A DNA stretch of 64,000 nucleotides from Amycolatopsis circi (lineage in GTDB: Bacteria > Actinomycetota > Actinomycetes > Mycobacteriales > Pseudonocardiaceae): contig NZ_PQIA01000023.1 of NCBI RefSeq assembly GCF_003385235.1, positions 62,001 to 126,000 of the forward strand, read 5' to 3'. The notes beneath the pieces are model-generated. The model had not been told where the DNA came from and did not search any database. It saw only the letters and a list, made by a program, of their open reading frames with translations. Both the position numbers and the translations under genes were made by a program. Positions 23,731 through 32,749 of the stretch are shown here, piece by piece. Within the stretch, counting starts at the first letter, position 1, and every line of letters starts with the position of its first letter.

Positions 23731-24075
23731 GTGCGGCTCAAGACTGAGTTTCACTGGAAAGGCGACCACCTCATCGACGAATTCACCCGCGGCGCAGAGA
23801 AGGGCGTCAAGCTCGCCGCCGAGCATGTTCGCAGCGTCGCCGTGAACCGAGCGCCGAAGGACACCGGCGCGCTCCGCAACACCGGCACGGCGACCACCGA
23901 CGGGCTCGACGGCGCCGTCTCGTTCGACACCGAGTACGCCGTGCGCCAGCACGAAGAGACCACCTGGCACCACGAAGACGGGCAAGCGAAGTACCTCGAG
24001 ACCGCGCTCGACGACGAGATCGACGTCGCCCGGCAGATCATCGCCGCGCAGATCCGCAAGGCGACCCGCTCGTGA
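23731..24075 (+). CDS. HK97 gp10-like tail-completion protein
   Basis: A 114-residue protein with the family signature: long helix (KGVKLAAEHVRSVAVNRAPKDTGALRNTGTATTD) followed by strands and YAVRQHEETTWHHEDGQAKYLETAL. This matches the HK97 gp10 family that joins tail to head. GTG start with TAGGGAG upstream; overlaps the next gene by GTGA. Confidence 0.83.
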   Translation: MRLKTEFHWKGDHLIDEFTRGAEKGVKLAAEHVRSVAVNRAPKDTGALRNTGTATTDGLDGAVSFDTEYAVRQHEETTWHHEDGQAKYLETALDDEIDVARQIIAAQIRKATRS

Positions 24076-24500
24076 GCTTCCTCGCCGAACTCGGCGACAT
24101 CCTCGCCCGCCACTTGGCCGCAGTCGGCGCCGGCGTCTACCGGCCCGACGGGGTGTACACGCCCGGCGAGACCGGCATCGTGTTCGGTGCCATACCGGCC
24201 GAGCCGCCGCAGGTGGTCGCGCTGCTGCTCTACCCGCTCACCGCGGATACCGACGCCGACGCCGAGTACGGCCTGCGCATCCGGTACCGCTCGGCCGGCC
24301 AGGACCCGCGCGACGCGCTCGACCTAGTCGACGTCGCGTTCGACGCGCTCGCCGGTGCCGGCGAGCAGCAGCTCGGCCTCGGCGTCCACCTGGTCACCCG
24401 CGAGACCTCGAACCCCAGCGGCACCGACCAGAACGGCCGCTACTTGCACACAGACACCTACAACATTCGGGCGCACCACCCAACAAGGTACCGAGAATGA
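24072..24500 (+). CDS. Tail terminator protein
   Basis: A 142-residue protein with the common minor-capsid/tail-terminator pattern: FLAELGDILARHLAAVGAGVY, then VVALLLYPLTADTDADAEYGLRIRYRSAGQDPRDALDLVDVAFDAL, and a C-terminal beta hairpin. It caps the tail tube at its head-proximal end. Fourth in the connector series. Confidence 0.72.
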   Translation: MSFLAELGDILARHLAAVGAGVYRPDGVYTPGETGIVFGAIPAEPPQVVALLLYPLTADTDADAEYGLRIRYRSAGQDPRDALDLVDVAFDALAGAGEQQLGLGVHLVTRETSNPSGTDQNGRYLHTDTYNIRAHHPTRYRE

Positions 24501-24528
24501 CAGGATACGCACTCACTACGCTTACCGT

Positions 24529-25050
24529 ATGCAGAGTGCACAAGTTTCCATTTGGGTACCACTAGCGGTCGCAATTCTTGGCATCTTCGGCGTGGTCGCC
24601 GGACAACTGGTCAATGCACGCAGGGAAAGTGTCCGCCTAAAAGCTGAACGTGAAGCGCGAGCATTTGAACACTGGCGCGACAAGCGACTAGAGCTATACA
24701 GCGATACGACTAAGATCCTCCACGAATGGAGTGCGCGAACAATTGACCTATGCGTCGAAGAACTCGATCACGAAGAGACATGGTCGATCATCGAAGACTT
24801 ACATTCGCACGACGACAAGGTCGAAGCCCTTGAGTTTCAACTCGCACTAATAGGATCAAAGGATGTCGTTGAAACCTTGCATGATGCCATGAAGGTGCTT
24901 CGCAAAGTCTCAGAAATTGCGCACAGTGAGATGAAGAGCAAGGGTCACTTAGATCCGGCCGGCCCCATTTCCGAGGCATCCAAAGCTACATACCGCGAAA
25001 TCGGCTATGTAACGCACGTGATGCGAACAGAACTCGGAAACCCCGAATGA
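24529..25050 (+). CDS. Single-pass membrane protein, AT-richer moron
   Basis: A 173-residue protein inserted between tail terminator and tail tube genes. One N-terminal transmembrane helix (VPLAVAILGIFGVVAGQLV, about 10-28) is followed by a charged cytoplasmic coiled-coil-like domain with many Glu/Lys and His. Base composition is clearly lower in GC than the flanking phage genes. No ribosome binding site is visible; TACGCT at 24517-24522 stands 6 bases before ATG, fitting a leaderless transcript. Likely expressed from the prophage; exclusion function is a guess. Confidence 0.7.
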   Translation: MQSAQVSIWVPLAVAILGIFGVVAGQLVNARRESVRLKAEREARAFEHWRDKRLELYSDTTKILHEWSARTIDLCVEELDHEETWSIIEDLHSHDDKVEALEFQLALIGSKDVVETLHDAMKVLRKVSEIAHSEMKSKGHLDPAGPISEASKATYREIGYVTHVMRTELGNPE

Positions 25051-25080
25051 TGTTACTTCGACAGAACCAGGAGAAGAGAA

Positions 25081-25599
25081 ATGGCCCTACGGTCCATGCT
25101 TGCGAGCGACTGGACACTTGAGGTCAATACCGCAGCGACCGCGACCACCCCCGTGTGGACGCCCGTTCGCGGGCTGTCGAGCTTCTCGGAGTCCAGCGAC
25201 GACAACACCGAGGATGACGCGACGAACGACGCGCCCGGGTGGGGTTCGGACGTCATCACACAGCGGAAATGGAAGATCGAGGCCGAGGGCAAGCGCAAGC
25301 GCGACACCAAGGCCAGCACCTACACCCCTGACCAGGGACAGGAGTTCATCCGCAAGGCCGCGCGCAAAGTCGGTTTCGAGGCTGACGTGCATGTGCGCTG
25401 GTACCGGCGCGACGGTTCGCCGGATGCGTCCGAGGGGTACGCGCAGGTGTCCGAGTTCGAGAAGGGCGGCGAGACGACCGACCTCGAGCCCTTCAACTTC
25501 ACGTTGCTGGGCCAGGGCGCGCCGCTCGAGATCACCAATCCCGCGACCGTTCCGCCGGCCGGTGGCACCGCGGCCGCGTTGACGAGCGGGGGTAAGTGA
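25081..25599 (+). CDS. Major tail tube protein
   Basis: A 172-residue protein: MALRSMLASDWTLEVNT start, WTPVRGLSSFSESSDDNTEDDATND strand-loop, VITQRKWKIEAEGKRKRD and an immunoglobulin-like C-terminal end (PLEITNPATVPPAGGTAAALTSGG). This is the tail tube pattern of actino-siphoviruses. AGGAGAAGAGA precedes the ATG. It overlaps the chaperone gene by one base. Confidence 0.83.
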   Translation: MALRSMLASDWTLEVNTAATATTPVWTPVRGLSSFSESSDDNTEDDATNDAPGWGSDVITQRKWKIEAEGKRKRDTKASTYTPDQGQEFIRKAARKVGFEADVHVRWYRRDGSPDASEGYAQVSEFEKGGETTDLEPFNFTLLGQGAPLEITNPATVPPAGGTAAALTSGGK

Positions 25600-26144
25600 T
25601 GGCGTATCGGGATCTCGACGAGCTGCTCGACGGCGGGCTCGAGCTGCCCATCGGCGGCAAGGTCTACACCGTCCCGCCGGTCGATGCCGAGACCGGTCTG
25701 CGACTGCAACGGCTGCACGACTGGATGTTCGGCGTAGCGGCCGCGGTCAAGGCGCACGAGGACGACCCCGACGCCGGCGAGCTGTCGGTGCCCGAGCCGG
25801 GCGGCGAGCTGCTGAGCGACGCGCAGGAAATCGACATGTACCGCAAGTCGCTCGGCACCGCCTACGACGAGATGCTCGCGGACGGCGTCGCGTGGCCGCG
25901 GTTCAAAGTCGCTGGCATGACGGCGTTTCTGCACCATACGCAGAGCGCCGAGGCCGCCGAGGCGTACTGGAACACCGGCGGCCGCCCGGAAGCCTCGGCG
26001 GGGAATCGGGCCAGCCGTCGCGCGGCGGCCCGATCGACCCCGCAACGGGCATCCGGGAATGGTACGAGCCGGACACGGAAGGCGGTGCCGGCGACGGCCC
26101 GCAGTGGCGGCAAATCCTCGAGCGCTGGTCGCTCGTCGAGCTAG
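25599..26144 (+). CDS. Tail assembly chaperone, gpG-like
   Basis: A 181-residue protein between tail tube and tape measure. The first 135 residues look real (MAYRDLDELLDGGLELPIGGKVY..., EAYWNTGGRPEAS); the rest after NRASRRAAARS is low-complexity Ser/Arg and may have little constraint beyond a stop. It is the zero-frame product of the classic G/GT frameshift pair and binds the tape measure during tail assembly. Confidence 0.8.
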   Translation: MAYRDLDELLDGGLELPIGGKVYTVPPVDAETGLRLQRLHDWMFGVAAAVKAHEDDPDAGELSVPEPGGELLSDAQEIDMYRKSLGTAYDEMLADGVAWPRFKVAGMTAFLHHTQSAEAAEAYWNTGGRPEASAGNRASRRAAARSTPQRASGNGTSRTRKAVPATARSGGKSSSAGRSSS

Positions 26145-26302
26145 ACCTGCACGAAATCTACGGCGTCGACCTCGAGGCGCCCGGCCTGCTGCGCGCCCGT
26201 TCGTGGCGCTGGCTGCGCATCCGTATCGCCGGCCTGTTCTCCACCGACGCCAGCCGACTACGCCGAGCGCTCTACCCCGAGGCTGATCGCCCCCGCCCCT
26301 GA
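25599..26302 (+). CDS. Tail assembly chaperone GT fusion by -1 frameshift
   Basis: Joining 25599-26003 to 26003-26302 by a -1 shift gives a 234-residue fusion. The downstream frame encodes a good conserved T-type domain (DPATGIREWYEP, WSLVELDLHEIYGVDLEAPGLL, RSWRWLRIRIAGL) but has no start codon with a ribosome binding site. A likely slip site is GGGGAAT at 26000-26006, followed by a stem-loop at 26007-26032. The pair precedes the tape measure as in lambda-like tails. Confidence 0.7.
26000..26032 (+). promoter_or_regulatory. Candidate -1 frameshift signal
   Basis: GCG-GGG-AAT in zero frame lets the P-site GGG re-pair at 26000-26002 and the next codon become GAA. Directly downstream CGGGCC-A-GCCG (26007-26017) pairs with CGGC-GGCCCG (26023-26032), a 10-bp stem with one bulge and a 5-base loop. 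The A-site pairing after the slip is imperfect and the spacer is shorter than usual, so the exact site is tentative. Confidence 0.5.
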
Positions 26303-26329
26303 CTGATCAGCGGGCGGGGGTGATCCCCT

Positions 26330-28735
26330 GTGGCGCTCACCATCGGCGAGCTTGTCGGTTATCTCCGCATCGACGACAAAGGCGTCGCCGGCAAGCTCGC
26401 GCAGGCCCGAGCGAGGTTCGCGGCCGCGGCACGCGACACCGACGTCTACGACAACGCGCTCGTGCGCGCGGGCAAGTCCGCGCGCGACATGGCGATGTCT
26501 GCCGGTGCGAGCGCGCTCAAGATCGGTGCTCTTGCCGGCGCGGCCAACCTCGCCGGCGGGGCGCTCGGCGCTCTCGGCGGCGGACTGGTCACCGCGTCCG
26601 GCGCGCTGCTGATCCTGCCGGGCGCCGCGGTTGCCGGTGGCGCCGCGCTGGTCTCGCTCAAGGTCGGCATGTCCGGCTTCGGCGACGCGATGAAGAACAT
26701 CGACGACCCGAAGAAGTTCGCCGAGGCCACCGCGAAACTCGCCCCTGCGGCACGGGACGCCGCGAACGCCGTGCGCGAGATAAAACCCGCGTGGGACGCG
26801 GTGAAAAGCTCGGTACAGCAAGAGCTTTTCTCCGAGATGGGCTCGGTTGTTCGCCAGCTCGGCGGACAGTACATGCCGATTCTCAAGCGTGGCATGACCG
26901 ACGTCGCCTCGAGTTTCGGTGTCGGTGCCGCCGGCCTGGCTGCGTTCCTGCGCGAGGCGCAGACCGGGCGCGACGTCACGACAATCTTCGACAACTCTTC
27001 GACCGCGGTGTCGAACCTGGCCGAGACTGCGCGGCCGCTCGCGCAGGTGTTCCGCGACGTGGCGACCGTCGGCTCGACCGTGTTCGCCGATCTCACCACC
27101 GGTGCCGGCTCGGCCGCCGAGCGGTTCGCCGCGTTCATCGCGCAGGCCCGGCAGTCCGGGCAGCTCGAGGCGTGGATGCGCAACGGGCTCAACGCTCTAC
27201 AGCAGCTCGGCCAGCTCGCCGGGAATGTCGGCGGCATCGTCGCCTCTGTCTTCCGGGCGATGTCGACGAACGGCGTGTCGACGCTCGACGTGCTCGTGCA
27301 GGCAACCGGCGCGGTGCGGGAGTTCCTCAACTCCGCGCAGGGCGCCACCCTGCTACAGCAGATTTTCGGCGGCATCGCCGCGGCCGGCCGCGGCTTGGCT
27401 CCCGTGTTCGCCGAGGTCGGCCGCGTACTCGTGTCCGACGTCGGACCGGCGATTGCGGTGCTCGGTCCACAGCTCGGCGCCGCGCTCGCCTCCCTGGCCC
27501 CCGCGGTCGCCCCGCTCGGTCGAGTTCTAGCGGCCCTGGCACCCGTGGTCGGTGCCGTCGCGCAGTCCTTGGCCGGCGGGCTGGCCTCGGCGATCGTGGC
27601 ACTCGAACCGGCCGTCGTGGCGCTCGCCCCCGGGCTCGCGACCCTGGCCGGCCAGATCGGCACCGTCCTAGCGACCGCTCTACAGATCGTCGGCCCGCTG
27701 CTCGCTCTGCTCGCCGGTTTCCTTTCCGACAACATGAGTTGGCTCGGCCCGCTCGCGATTGCGTTCGGCACCACGGCCGCCGCGATCGGCCCTCTGACGA
27801 CATTTGTCGGCGGACTGTCGACCGCTTTTCGTGTAGCTACAACGGTTTTCAACGCGCTACGGGTCGCGATGCTAGCTAACCCGTTCCTCGCGATCGTGGC
27901 CGCGGTAGTAGCGCTGGCTATCTTGATCATCTCGAATTGGGACACGATCAAGGCAGCTCTAGCGGCTGCCTGGGAGTGGATCAAGAGCACAGCTTCGGCG
28001 GTTTTTGGGGCTATAGCTGACTTTTTCTCCGGAATCTGGTCCACGATTACCGGTGCCGTCTCGGCCGCCTGGGACTTCATCACCGGACTCGTCTCCGCAG
28101 CGCTGAGCACTGTCCGTTCGGTTGTCCAAAATGGACTAAACGCGGTGCTGGGATTTTTCCGCAATATTTGGTCGAGTGTGTCCGGCGCCGTCTCGAACGG
28201 AGTGTCGGCCGTGCTGTCGTTCGTCGGCAGCCTACCCGGCCGAGCGCTGTCGGTGCTCGGCAACTTCGGCTCGCTGTTGATCAACATAGGCGGCGACCTG
28301 CTGCGCGGACTCTGGAACGGCATTTCCGGCGCCGCCGATTGGCTCTGGTCCAAGGTAAAGAGCTTTTTCGGCTCGCTGCTTCCCGGGTGGGTTAAGGACA
28401 TGCTCGGTATCTCGAGCCCGTCGAAGGTGTTCGCCGACATCGGCCGTTGGATACCGCCTGGCCTCGCCGGCGGTATCGACAAGGCCGCCGGCGTCGCGAC
28501 GCGCTCGGCGTCCGACCTGGCCTCGCGTGTGTCCGCCACGATGGCGGACGGTCTGAACACCCCCGCGCTCGCGTTCGCGGGCGCGACTGGAACGGGTTCC
28601 GGCGCGGCCGCAGGCATGTACGCCGCGACCGGAGGCCGCGCGACTGTCCACATTGACCAGTTCCACGCGACACCGGCGCAGTCGCCCGCCGACATCGCCG
28701 GAGAACTGGACTGGCTGAGCCGCGGGGGTGGGTAG
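26330..28735 (+). CDS. Tape measure protein
   Basis: An 801-residue protein, the longest in the prophage. The N-terminus is helical (VGYLRIDDKGVAGKLAQARARFAAAARD), followed by Gly/Ala-rich hydrophobic stretches, a membrane-like helix (FLAIVAAVVALAILIISNW), Trp-rich repeats (WEWIKSTASAVFGAIADFFSGIW) and the C-terminal GISSPSKVFADIGRWIPPGLAGGI motif common to tape measures. At about 0.15 nm per residue the tail would be near 120 nm. GTG start. Confidence 0.92.
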   Translation: MALTIGELVGYLRIDDKGVAGKLAQARARFAAAARDTDVYDNALVRAGKSARDMAMSAGASALKIGALAGAANLAGGALGALGGGLVTASGALLILPGAAVAGGAALVSLKVGMSGFGDAMKNIDDPKKFAEATAKLAPAARDAANAVREIKPAWDAVKSSVQQELFSEMGSVVRQLGGQYMPILKRGMTDVASSFGVGAAGLAAFLREAQTGRDVTTIFDNSSTAVSNLAETARPLAQVFRDVATVGSTVFADLTTGAGSAAERFAAFIAQARQSGQLEAWMRNGLNALQQLGQLAGNVGGIVASVFRAMSTNGVSTLDVLVQATGAVREFLNSAQGATLLQQIFGGIAAAGRGLAPVFAEVGRVLVSDVGPAIAVLGPQLGAALASLAPAVAPLGRVLAALAPVVGAVAQSLAGGLASAIVALEPAVVALAPGLATLAGQIGTVLATALQIVGPLLALLAGFLSDNMSWLGPLAIAFGTTAAAIGPLTTFVGGLSTAFRVATTVFNALRVAMLANPFLAIVAAVVALAILIISNWDTIKAALAAAWEWIKSTASAVFGAIADFFSGIWSTITGAVSAAWDFITGLVSAALSTVRSVVQNGLNAVLGFFRNIWSSVSGAVSNGVSAVLSFVGSLPGRALSVLGNFGSLLINIGGDLLRGLWNGISGAADWLWSKVKSFFGSLLPGWVKDMLGISSPSKVFADIGRWIPPGLAGGIDKAAGVATRSASDLASRVSATMADGLNTPALAFAGATGTGSGAAAGMYAATGGRATVHIDQFHATPAQSPADIAGELDWLSRGGG

Positions 28736-29619
28736 TGGCTGCTGGTGACCTCATCACCCGCGACGGACAACTCGAGTGGCGCGGCGAACTGCTCGGCGCC
28801 GGCACCGCCTACGGATGGCGCGCCCTCGAGGGCTGGCTCGACCTGCCGCAGATGCGCGGCGGCGACATCGACCGGCCCGGCCAACATGGCGCGTTCCCGG
28901 GGCAGTTGCTCGCGCAGTCCCGCACCGTCACCTACTCGTATGTGATCTCGGCTCGGCGAGCCACCCGCGCGCAGTACGCGGCCGCGGTCGCCCGGTTGCG
29001 TGCCATCACCACGCCGAGCGAGAACCCCGACGAGGAACCGCTCGTGATCCGGCTCGACGGTCAACGCTGGCAGGCGCTCGCCCGGTGCACGCGCCGGTCG
29101 GTGCCGACCGGGCTCGAGTACGACGTCGGTTACGTCGCCGGCGCGCTGCAATGGGTCGCCACCGATCCCCGGTTGCTCGAACTGCCCGGCTTCACCGCGT
29201 CGACGATGCTCGGCGCGACGGATTCCGGCGGGCTCGGCTTCCCGGTCCGGTTCCCGATGCCGTTCGGCGCCGCTGCCCGCGGCGGGGTGATCACGTGGAC
29301 GAACACCGGCACGGCCGAGGCGTGGCCGGTATGGCGGATCGCCGGCCCGGTCCGCGGCCCGTCCATCACTCGCCGCGATACGGGGCAGGCGCTCGAGTTC
29401 GACCCGGATTGGTTCATTCCCGCGGGGCAAGTCGTCGAGGTCGACACGCTCGCCCGAACCGTGCTGTTCGTCGGCAGCAACGTCTCGGCGTCCGACCGCC
29501 TGTTCACCCGCGGATGGTTCAGCTTCCCACCCTGCCGAGAGACACAGGCCGTTTTCGCTTCTGCCGCACCGAGTTCCGACTCTCGCCTGTCGGTGACCGT
29601 GCACAACACCGCCATGTGA
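28735..29619 (+). CDS. Distal tail protein
   Basis: A 294-residue protein with the siphovirus distal-tail (Dit-like) pattern: DGQLEWRGELLGAGTAYGWRALEGW, then YSYVISARRATRAQYAAAVARLRAIT, and PLVIRLDGQRWQALARC, with a galectin-like C-terminal half. GTG overlaps the tape measure stop (TAGTG). It forms the hub ring that connects tube and tip. Confidence 0.8.
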   Translation: MAAGDLITRDGQLEWRGELLGAGTAYGWRALEGWLDLPQMRGGDIDRPGQHGAFPGQLLAQSRTVTYSYVISARRATRAQYAAAVARLRAITTPSENPDEEPLVIRLDGQRWQALARCTRRSVPTGLEYDVGYVAGALQWVATDPRLLELPGFTASTMLGATDSGGLGFPVRFPMPFGAAARGGVITWTNTGTAEAWPVWRIAGPVRGPSITRRDTGQALEFDPDWFIPAGQVVEVDTLARTVLFVGSNVSASDRLFTRGWFSFPPCRETQAVFASAAPSSDSRLSVTVHNTAM

Positions 29620-29634
29620 GACGGAGGTTTCCTC

Positions 29635-30834
29635 ATGCCCGAGCGCAACTCGTGGGCCGTCGGGTCCACCGATAAACCGCTCATCAGCACCGAAGACGCG
29701 CGACTCGCCGTGTCCGCGCTGCTCATTCCCGGGGCGAACGCCGTCACCGCGCGCAACGGCATCCGGCCCGCCCCGGGAACCCCCGGGCGCGTCCACGCGG
29801 CCGGCACGGCAAGCGGCTCGATCGTGGTCGAGCCGTTCCAAGGCGCCGTACGCGCTTCCCGCGGTATCGGGTCCTACCTGGTGTCGCTGGATACAGCGAA
29901 GACCCTCGACGTGCTCGCCGTTCCTGCCGATCCAGCGAACGACCGCTACGACCTGGTGATCGCGCAGCAGTTCGACGAGTTCTACCTCGACGCCGCGACC
30001 CGGTTCGATGTGCGGCTCGTTCGCGGCAGCGCCTCGGCGACACCGAGCGACCCCGTCGTCGACGGTTCGCGCGATTGGTTTCCCCTCGGCCGCGTCCGCG
30101 TGACCGCCGGCGCGAACAAGATCACCGACGCCATGATCGACCAGCTATCGCCCGGGTGGACGGTCGCCCTCGGCGGGCTGCTGCCCGTCGGCAGCGTCGC
30201 CGAGCGCAACGCGCTCGCCGCGTATCCCGGGCAGTCGGTCTACCGCATCGACAAGGGATGGAGCGAGGTCTACGACGGTGCCGCGTGGCGCGTCCCCGGA
30301 CAGGTGACCGCGGTCGCCCTGGCCGACATCACCGACCCGTACCCCAGTCAGCTCGTCGTACTCGCCAGCACTGGCCGGCTCTACCGCTGGAACGGCGAGA
30401 AGTGGCTCTACGCCGCGATGCTCAACGGAGCGACCCCGGGCGGCGACTGGACGATCACCACCAACCAGCCGACCTCGAACGCGCCGACTCTGCTCACCTT
30501 CCCCCAGATCAACCGGCCACCGGGCGGCATCACGCTCGCCGGTGGGGTGTTCACCATCGAAGAACCCGGCTGGTGGGACCTCTCGCTGAACCTGCGATAC
30601 GGGATCGCCGTCACCGACAAGTACGCCATGATTGGCGGCTCGTCCGCGGGGAACCTGTGGGCGAAGGACAGCACAGCCGGCGGCAGCAACAACGTCTCGG
30701 CGTCCACCTCGAGGTGGCTCGACAAGGGCGCAACATTCCGATGCTACGGCTACTCGGGCACCGCGAGCGCAGTCACCAAGGAATCGCCCGGCGACCTGAT
30801 CAGCGGCTTTACCGCCGTGTGGCGGGGGCCGTGA
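29635..30834 (+). CDS. Minor tail / tip protein
   Basis: A 399-residue protein with GGAGG before the ATG. The N-terminal 180 residues (STEDARLAVSALLIPGANAV, EPFQGAVRASRGIGSYLVSL, DWFPLGRVRVTAGANKI) match minor tail proteins found after the distal tail gene in Streptomyces-type phages. The C-terminal domain (about 270-399) is beta-rich and carries receptor-like PPGGITLAGGVFTIEEPGWWDLSLNLRYG. Confidence 0.7.
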   Translation: MPERNSWAVGSTDKPLISTEDARLAVSALLIPGANAVTARNGIRPAPGTPGRVHAAGTASGSIVVEPFQGAVRASRGIGSYLVSLDTAKTLDVLAVPADPANDRYDLVIAQQFDEFYLDAATRFDVRLVRGSASATPSDPVVDGSRDWFPLGRVRVTAGANKITDAMIDQLSPGWTVALGGLLPVGSVAERNALAAYPGQSVYRIDKGWSEVYDGAAWRVPGQVTAVALADITDPYPSQLVVLASTGRLYRWNGEKWLYAAMLNGATPGGDWTITTNQPTSNAPTLLTFPQINRPPGGITLAGGVFTIEEPGWWDLSLNLRYGIAVTDKYAMIGGSSAGNLWAKDSTAGGSNNVSASTSRWLDKGATFRCYGYSGTASAVTKESPGDLISGFTAVWRGP

Positions 30835-31964
30835 TGGCGCTGCCTACGTACACGTTCCTCGTTGCCGACATGCGCAGCGGCAACGTGCTCGACGAGCTGC
30901 CTCTGTCCGGCGTCAAGTACAACCGGCCGTTGAACGACGCGGGGAAGTTCTCCGGCACGTGGGATCTGTCCCGGCACCCGTCGACGCGCCGGCGCGACCC
31001 GTACGAGCTGACGATGCCGGCCCGGCGCGCGCTCTACGTCCTGCGGGATGACCGGCCGATGTGGGGCGGGCTCATCTGGACCCGCAAATACGACAGCAGC
31101 ACCGGCGCCGTCGAGATCCAGGGGTCGGACTGGTGGAGCTACTTCGACCACCGCAAGGTGTTGCCGCTGCTGCCCGACCCGGTCGCCGTCGACCGCGTCG
31201 CGAAGCTCACCACCCGCTACAACGACGCCGAGCAAAACGACATCGCGCGGCGCCTGGTACAGCTCGCCCAATCGCACGCCGGCGGCGACATCCGGGTCGA
31301 GGTCGACGACTCGCAATCGTTCATCTACCGCGACCGCGAATACCCCGGCCACGCGCTCACCGACACCGGCGAGGCCCTGCGCCAGCTCTCGCGCGTCATC
31401 AACGGCCCCGACATCATGTTCGGCGTCGCCCCGGGCACCAGCGGCCGCGTCCGTCGCATCATGCGCGTGGGCACGCCTCGACTCGGCCAGACCGGCACCG
31501 CGCACGTGTGGGAGACCGGCGGCAACATCCTCTCCTACGTCTGGCCGTCGGACGCTACGCGGATGGCAACGCGCACGTTCGCCACCGGTGACGGCATGGC
31601 CGAGGGAACCCCGATCGCCGTCGCCGAGGACACCGCGAAGTACCCGGCGCACTGGCCGTTGCTCGAATCCGAACAGGGCTACTCGAGCGTGAGCGACGTC
31701 GAAACGCTGCAAGGTCACGCCGACGCCGACCAGCTCGTCGCCCGGCTGCCCGTCGTGCTCCCGACGCTCACCGTGCGCGGCGACACCGCGCCCTACGTCG
31801 GCGAGTGGGACACCGGCGACGACGTCCGGGTCGTCATCCGCGACGCGTTCATGCGCCGCGGACTGGACACGGCAATGCGGATCGTCGACGCGCAGTACGC
31901 GCCCGGTGAATCCGTCGAAACCGTCACCATCACCATGAGCCCGCTCATTGAGGACGCCGCCTAA
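30834..31964 (+). CDS. Tail-associated (baseplate hub) protein
   Basis: A 376-residue protein starting at ATG 30834, overlapping the previous stop by one base. TYTFLVADMRSGNVLDELPLSGVKYNRPLNDAGKFSGTWDL is the usual N-terminus of actinophage hub proteins of the gp27/ReqiPepy6 gp37 type. The rest is mixed alpha/beta and ends SVETVTITMSPLIED. No peptidase motif seen. Confidence 0.72.
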   Translation: MALPTYTFLVADMRSGNVLDELPLSGVKYNRPLNDAGKFSGTWDLSRHPSTRRRDPYELTMPARRALYVLRDDRPMWGGLIWTRKYDSSTGAVEIQGSDWWSYFDHRKVLPLLPDPVAVDRVAKLTTRYNDAEQNDIARRLVQLAQSHAGGDIRVEVDDSQSFIYRDREYPGHALTDTGEALRQLSRVINGPDIMFGVAPGTSGRVRRIMRVGTPRLGQTGTAHVWETGGNILSYVWPSDATRMATRTFATGDGMAEGTPIAVAEDTAKYPAHWPLLESEQGYSSVSDVETLQGHADADQLVARLPVVLPTLTVRGDTAPYVGEWDTGDDVRVVIRDAFMRRGLDTAMRIVDAQYAPGESVETVTITMSPLIEDAA

Positions 31965-32713
31965 TGCAGGTCAACCAGCCGTCAAACATCATCGACCGCG
32001 TCATCGCCCTTGAACGCGAGTTGGCCTCCGTGCGCAAGAAAGTCGGCTTGTCCTCGGCCGTCATCGCCCGCGGCGGGTTGACCCTCGTCGACGACAGCTA
32101 CATCAAGGTGACCGATTCCGACGGCGTCGAAATCCTCTACATCGGCCCGGATTCCCAAGGCAAGCAACGGTTTGTGCTCCGTCGCGAAGGCGGCTCGACC
32201 CTCATGTTCACCGCGGGCGCCGAGCAGTTCGGCCGCGACTACTGGTCCATGACCGACTCAACCGGCCGCGGCATCGTCTCCGACAACGCCGAGGTAGGCG
32301 TCGGTCTCGCGCGCCCGTGGCTTCCCATTGTCCTGTATCCGATGTTCATCACGCACACCTACAGTTCCGACCCCGGGCTCGGCGAGACCTTCGGCTATAT
32401 GGACATCGACACCCGGAAGCTCAGCGGCGAAACGACGTTGTGGGAAGGCCGCGCGTCCGTCTCGCACCCGTGGGTCACGATCGATGGTGTCTGGGGCCAG
32501 TCCTTCGGCAAGCCGAACGTCACCTACCGGCTCAAGTTCGACGGCAACGAAGTCGGTTCGTGGGACGCGAATGTCGGGCCTGTTGTCAGCCGGCAAGGCC
32601 GGTTCAGCGTGGCCGAGTTCGTCGGCCGCGACTGGGTCGAAGTCACCTTGACCGCCTCGACGTCCGGCGCCGGCGCGATCGCCTGCCAAGTCCTTGGCTG
32701 CTACTGCATGTAG
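31964..32713 (+). CDS. Minor tail protein
   Basis: A 249-residue protein overlapping the hub gene by one base. An N-terminal helix (NIIDRVIALERELASVRKKVGLSSAVIARGG) forms a probable trimeric coiled coil, followed by a beta-strand-rich fibre-like body and a Cys-containing end (CQVLGCYCM). Likely attached to the hub. Function by position. Confidence 0.62.
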   Translation: MQVNQPSNIIDRVIALERELASVRKKVGLSSAVIARGGLTLVDDSYIKVTDSDGVEILYIGPDSQGKQRFVLRREGGSTLMFTAGAEQFGRDYWSMTDSTGRGIVSDNAEVGVGLARPWLPIVLYPMFITHTYSSDPGLGETFGYMDIDTRKLSGETTLWEGRASVSHPWVTIDGVWGQSFGKPNVTYRLKFDGNEVGSWDANVGPVVSRQGRFSVAEFVGRDWVEVTLTASTSGAGAIACQVLGCYCM

Positions 32714-32749
32714 CCCGAACTATCCCATCCAGCAAGGAAAACCGAACCC

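Noticed and set aside
26446..29841. Very long minus-strand open frame opposite the tape measure and distal tail genes
   Set aside because: It mirrors GC-biased third positions of the real plus-strand genes; the translation is low complexity without motifs, and the plus-strand proteins are recognisable.
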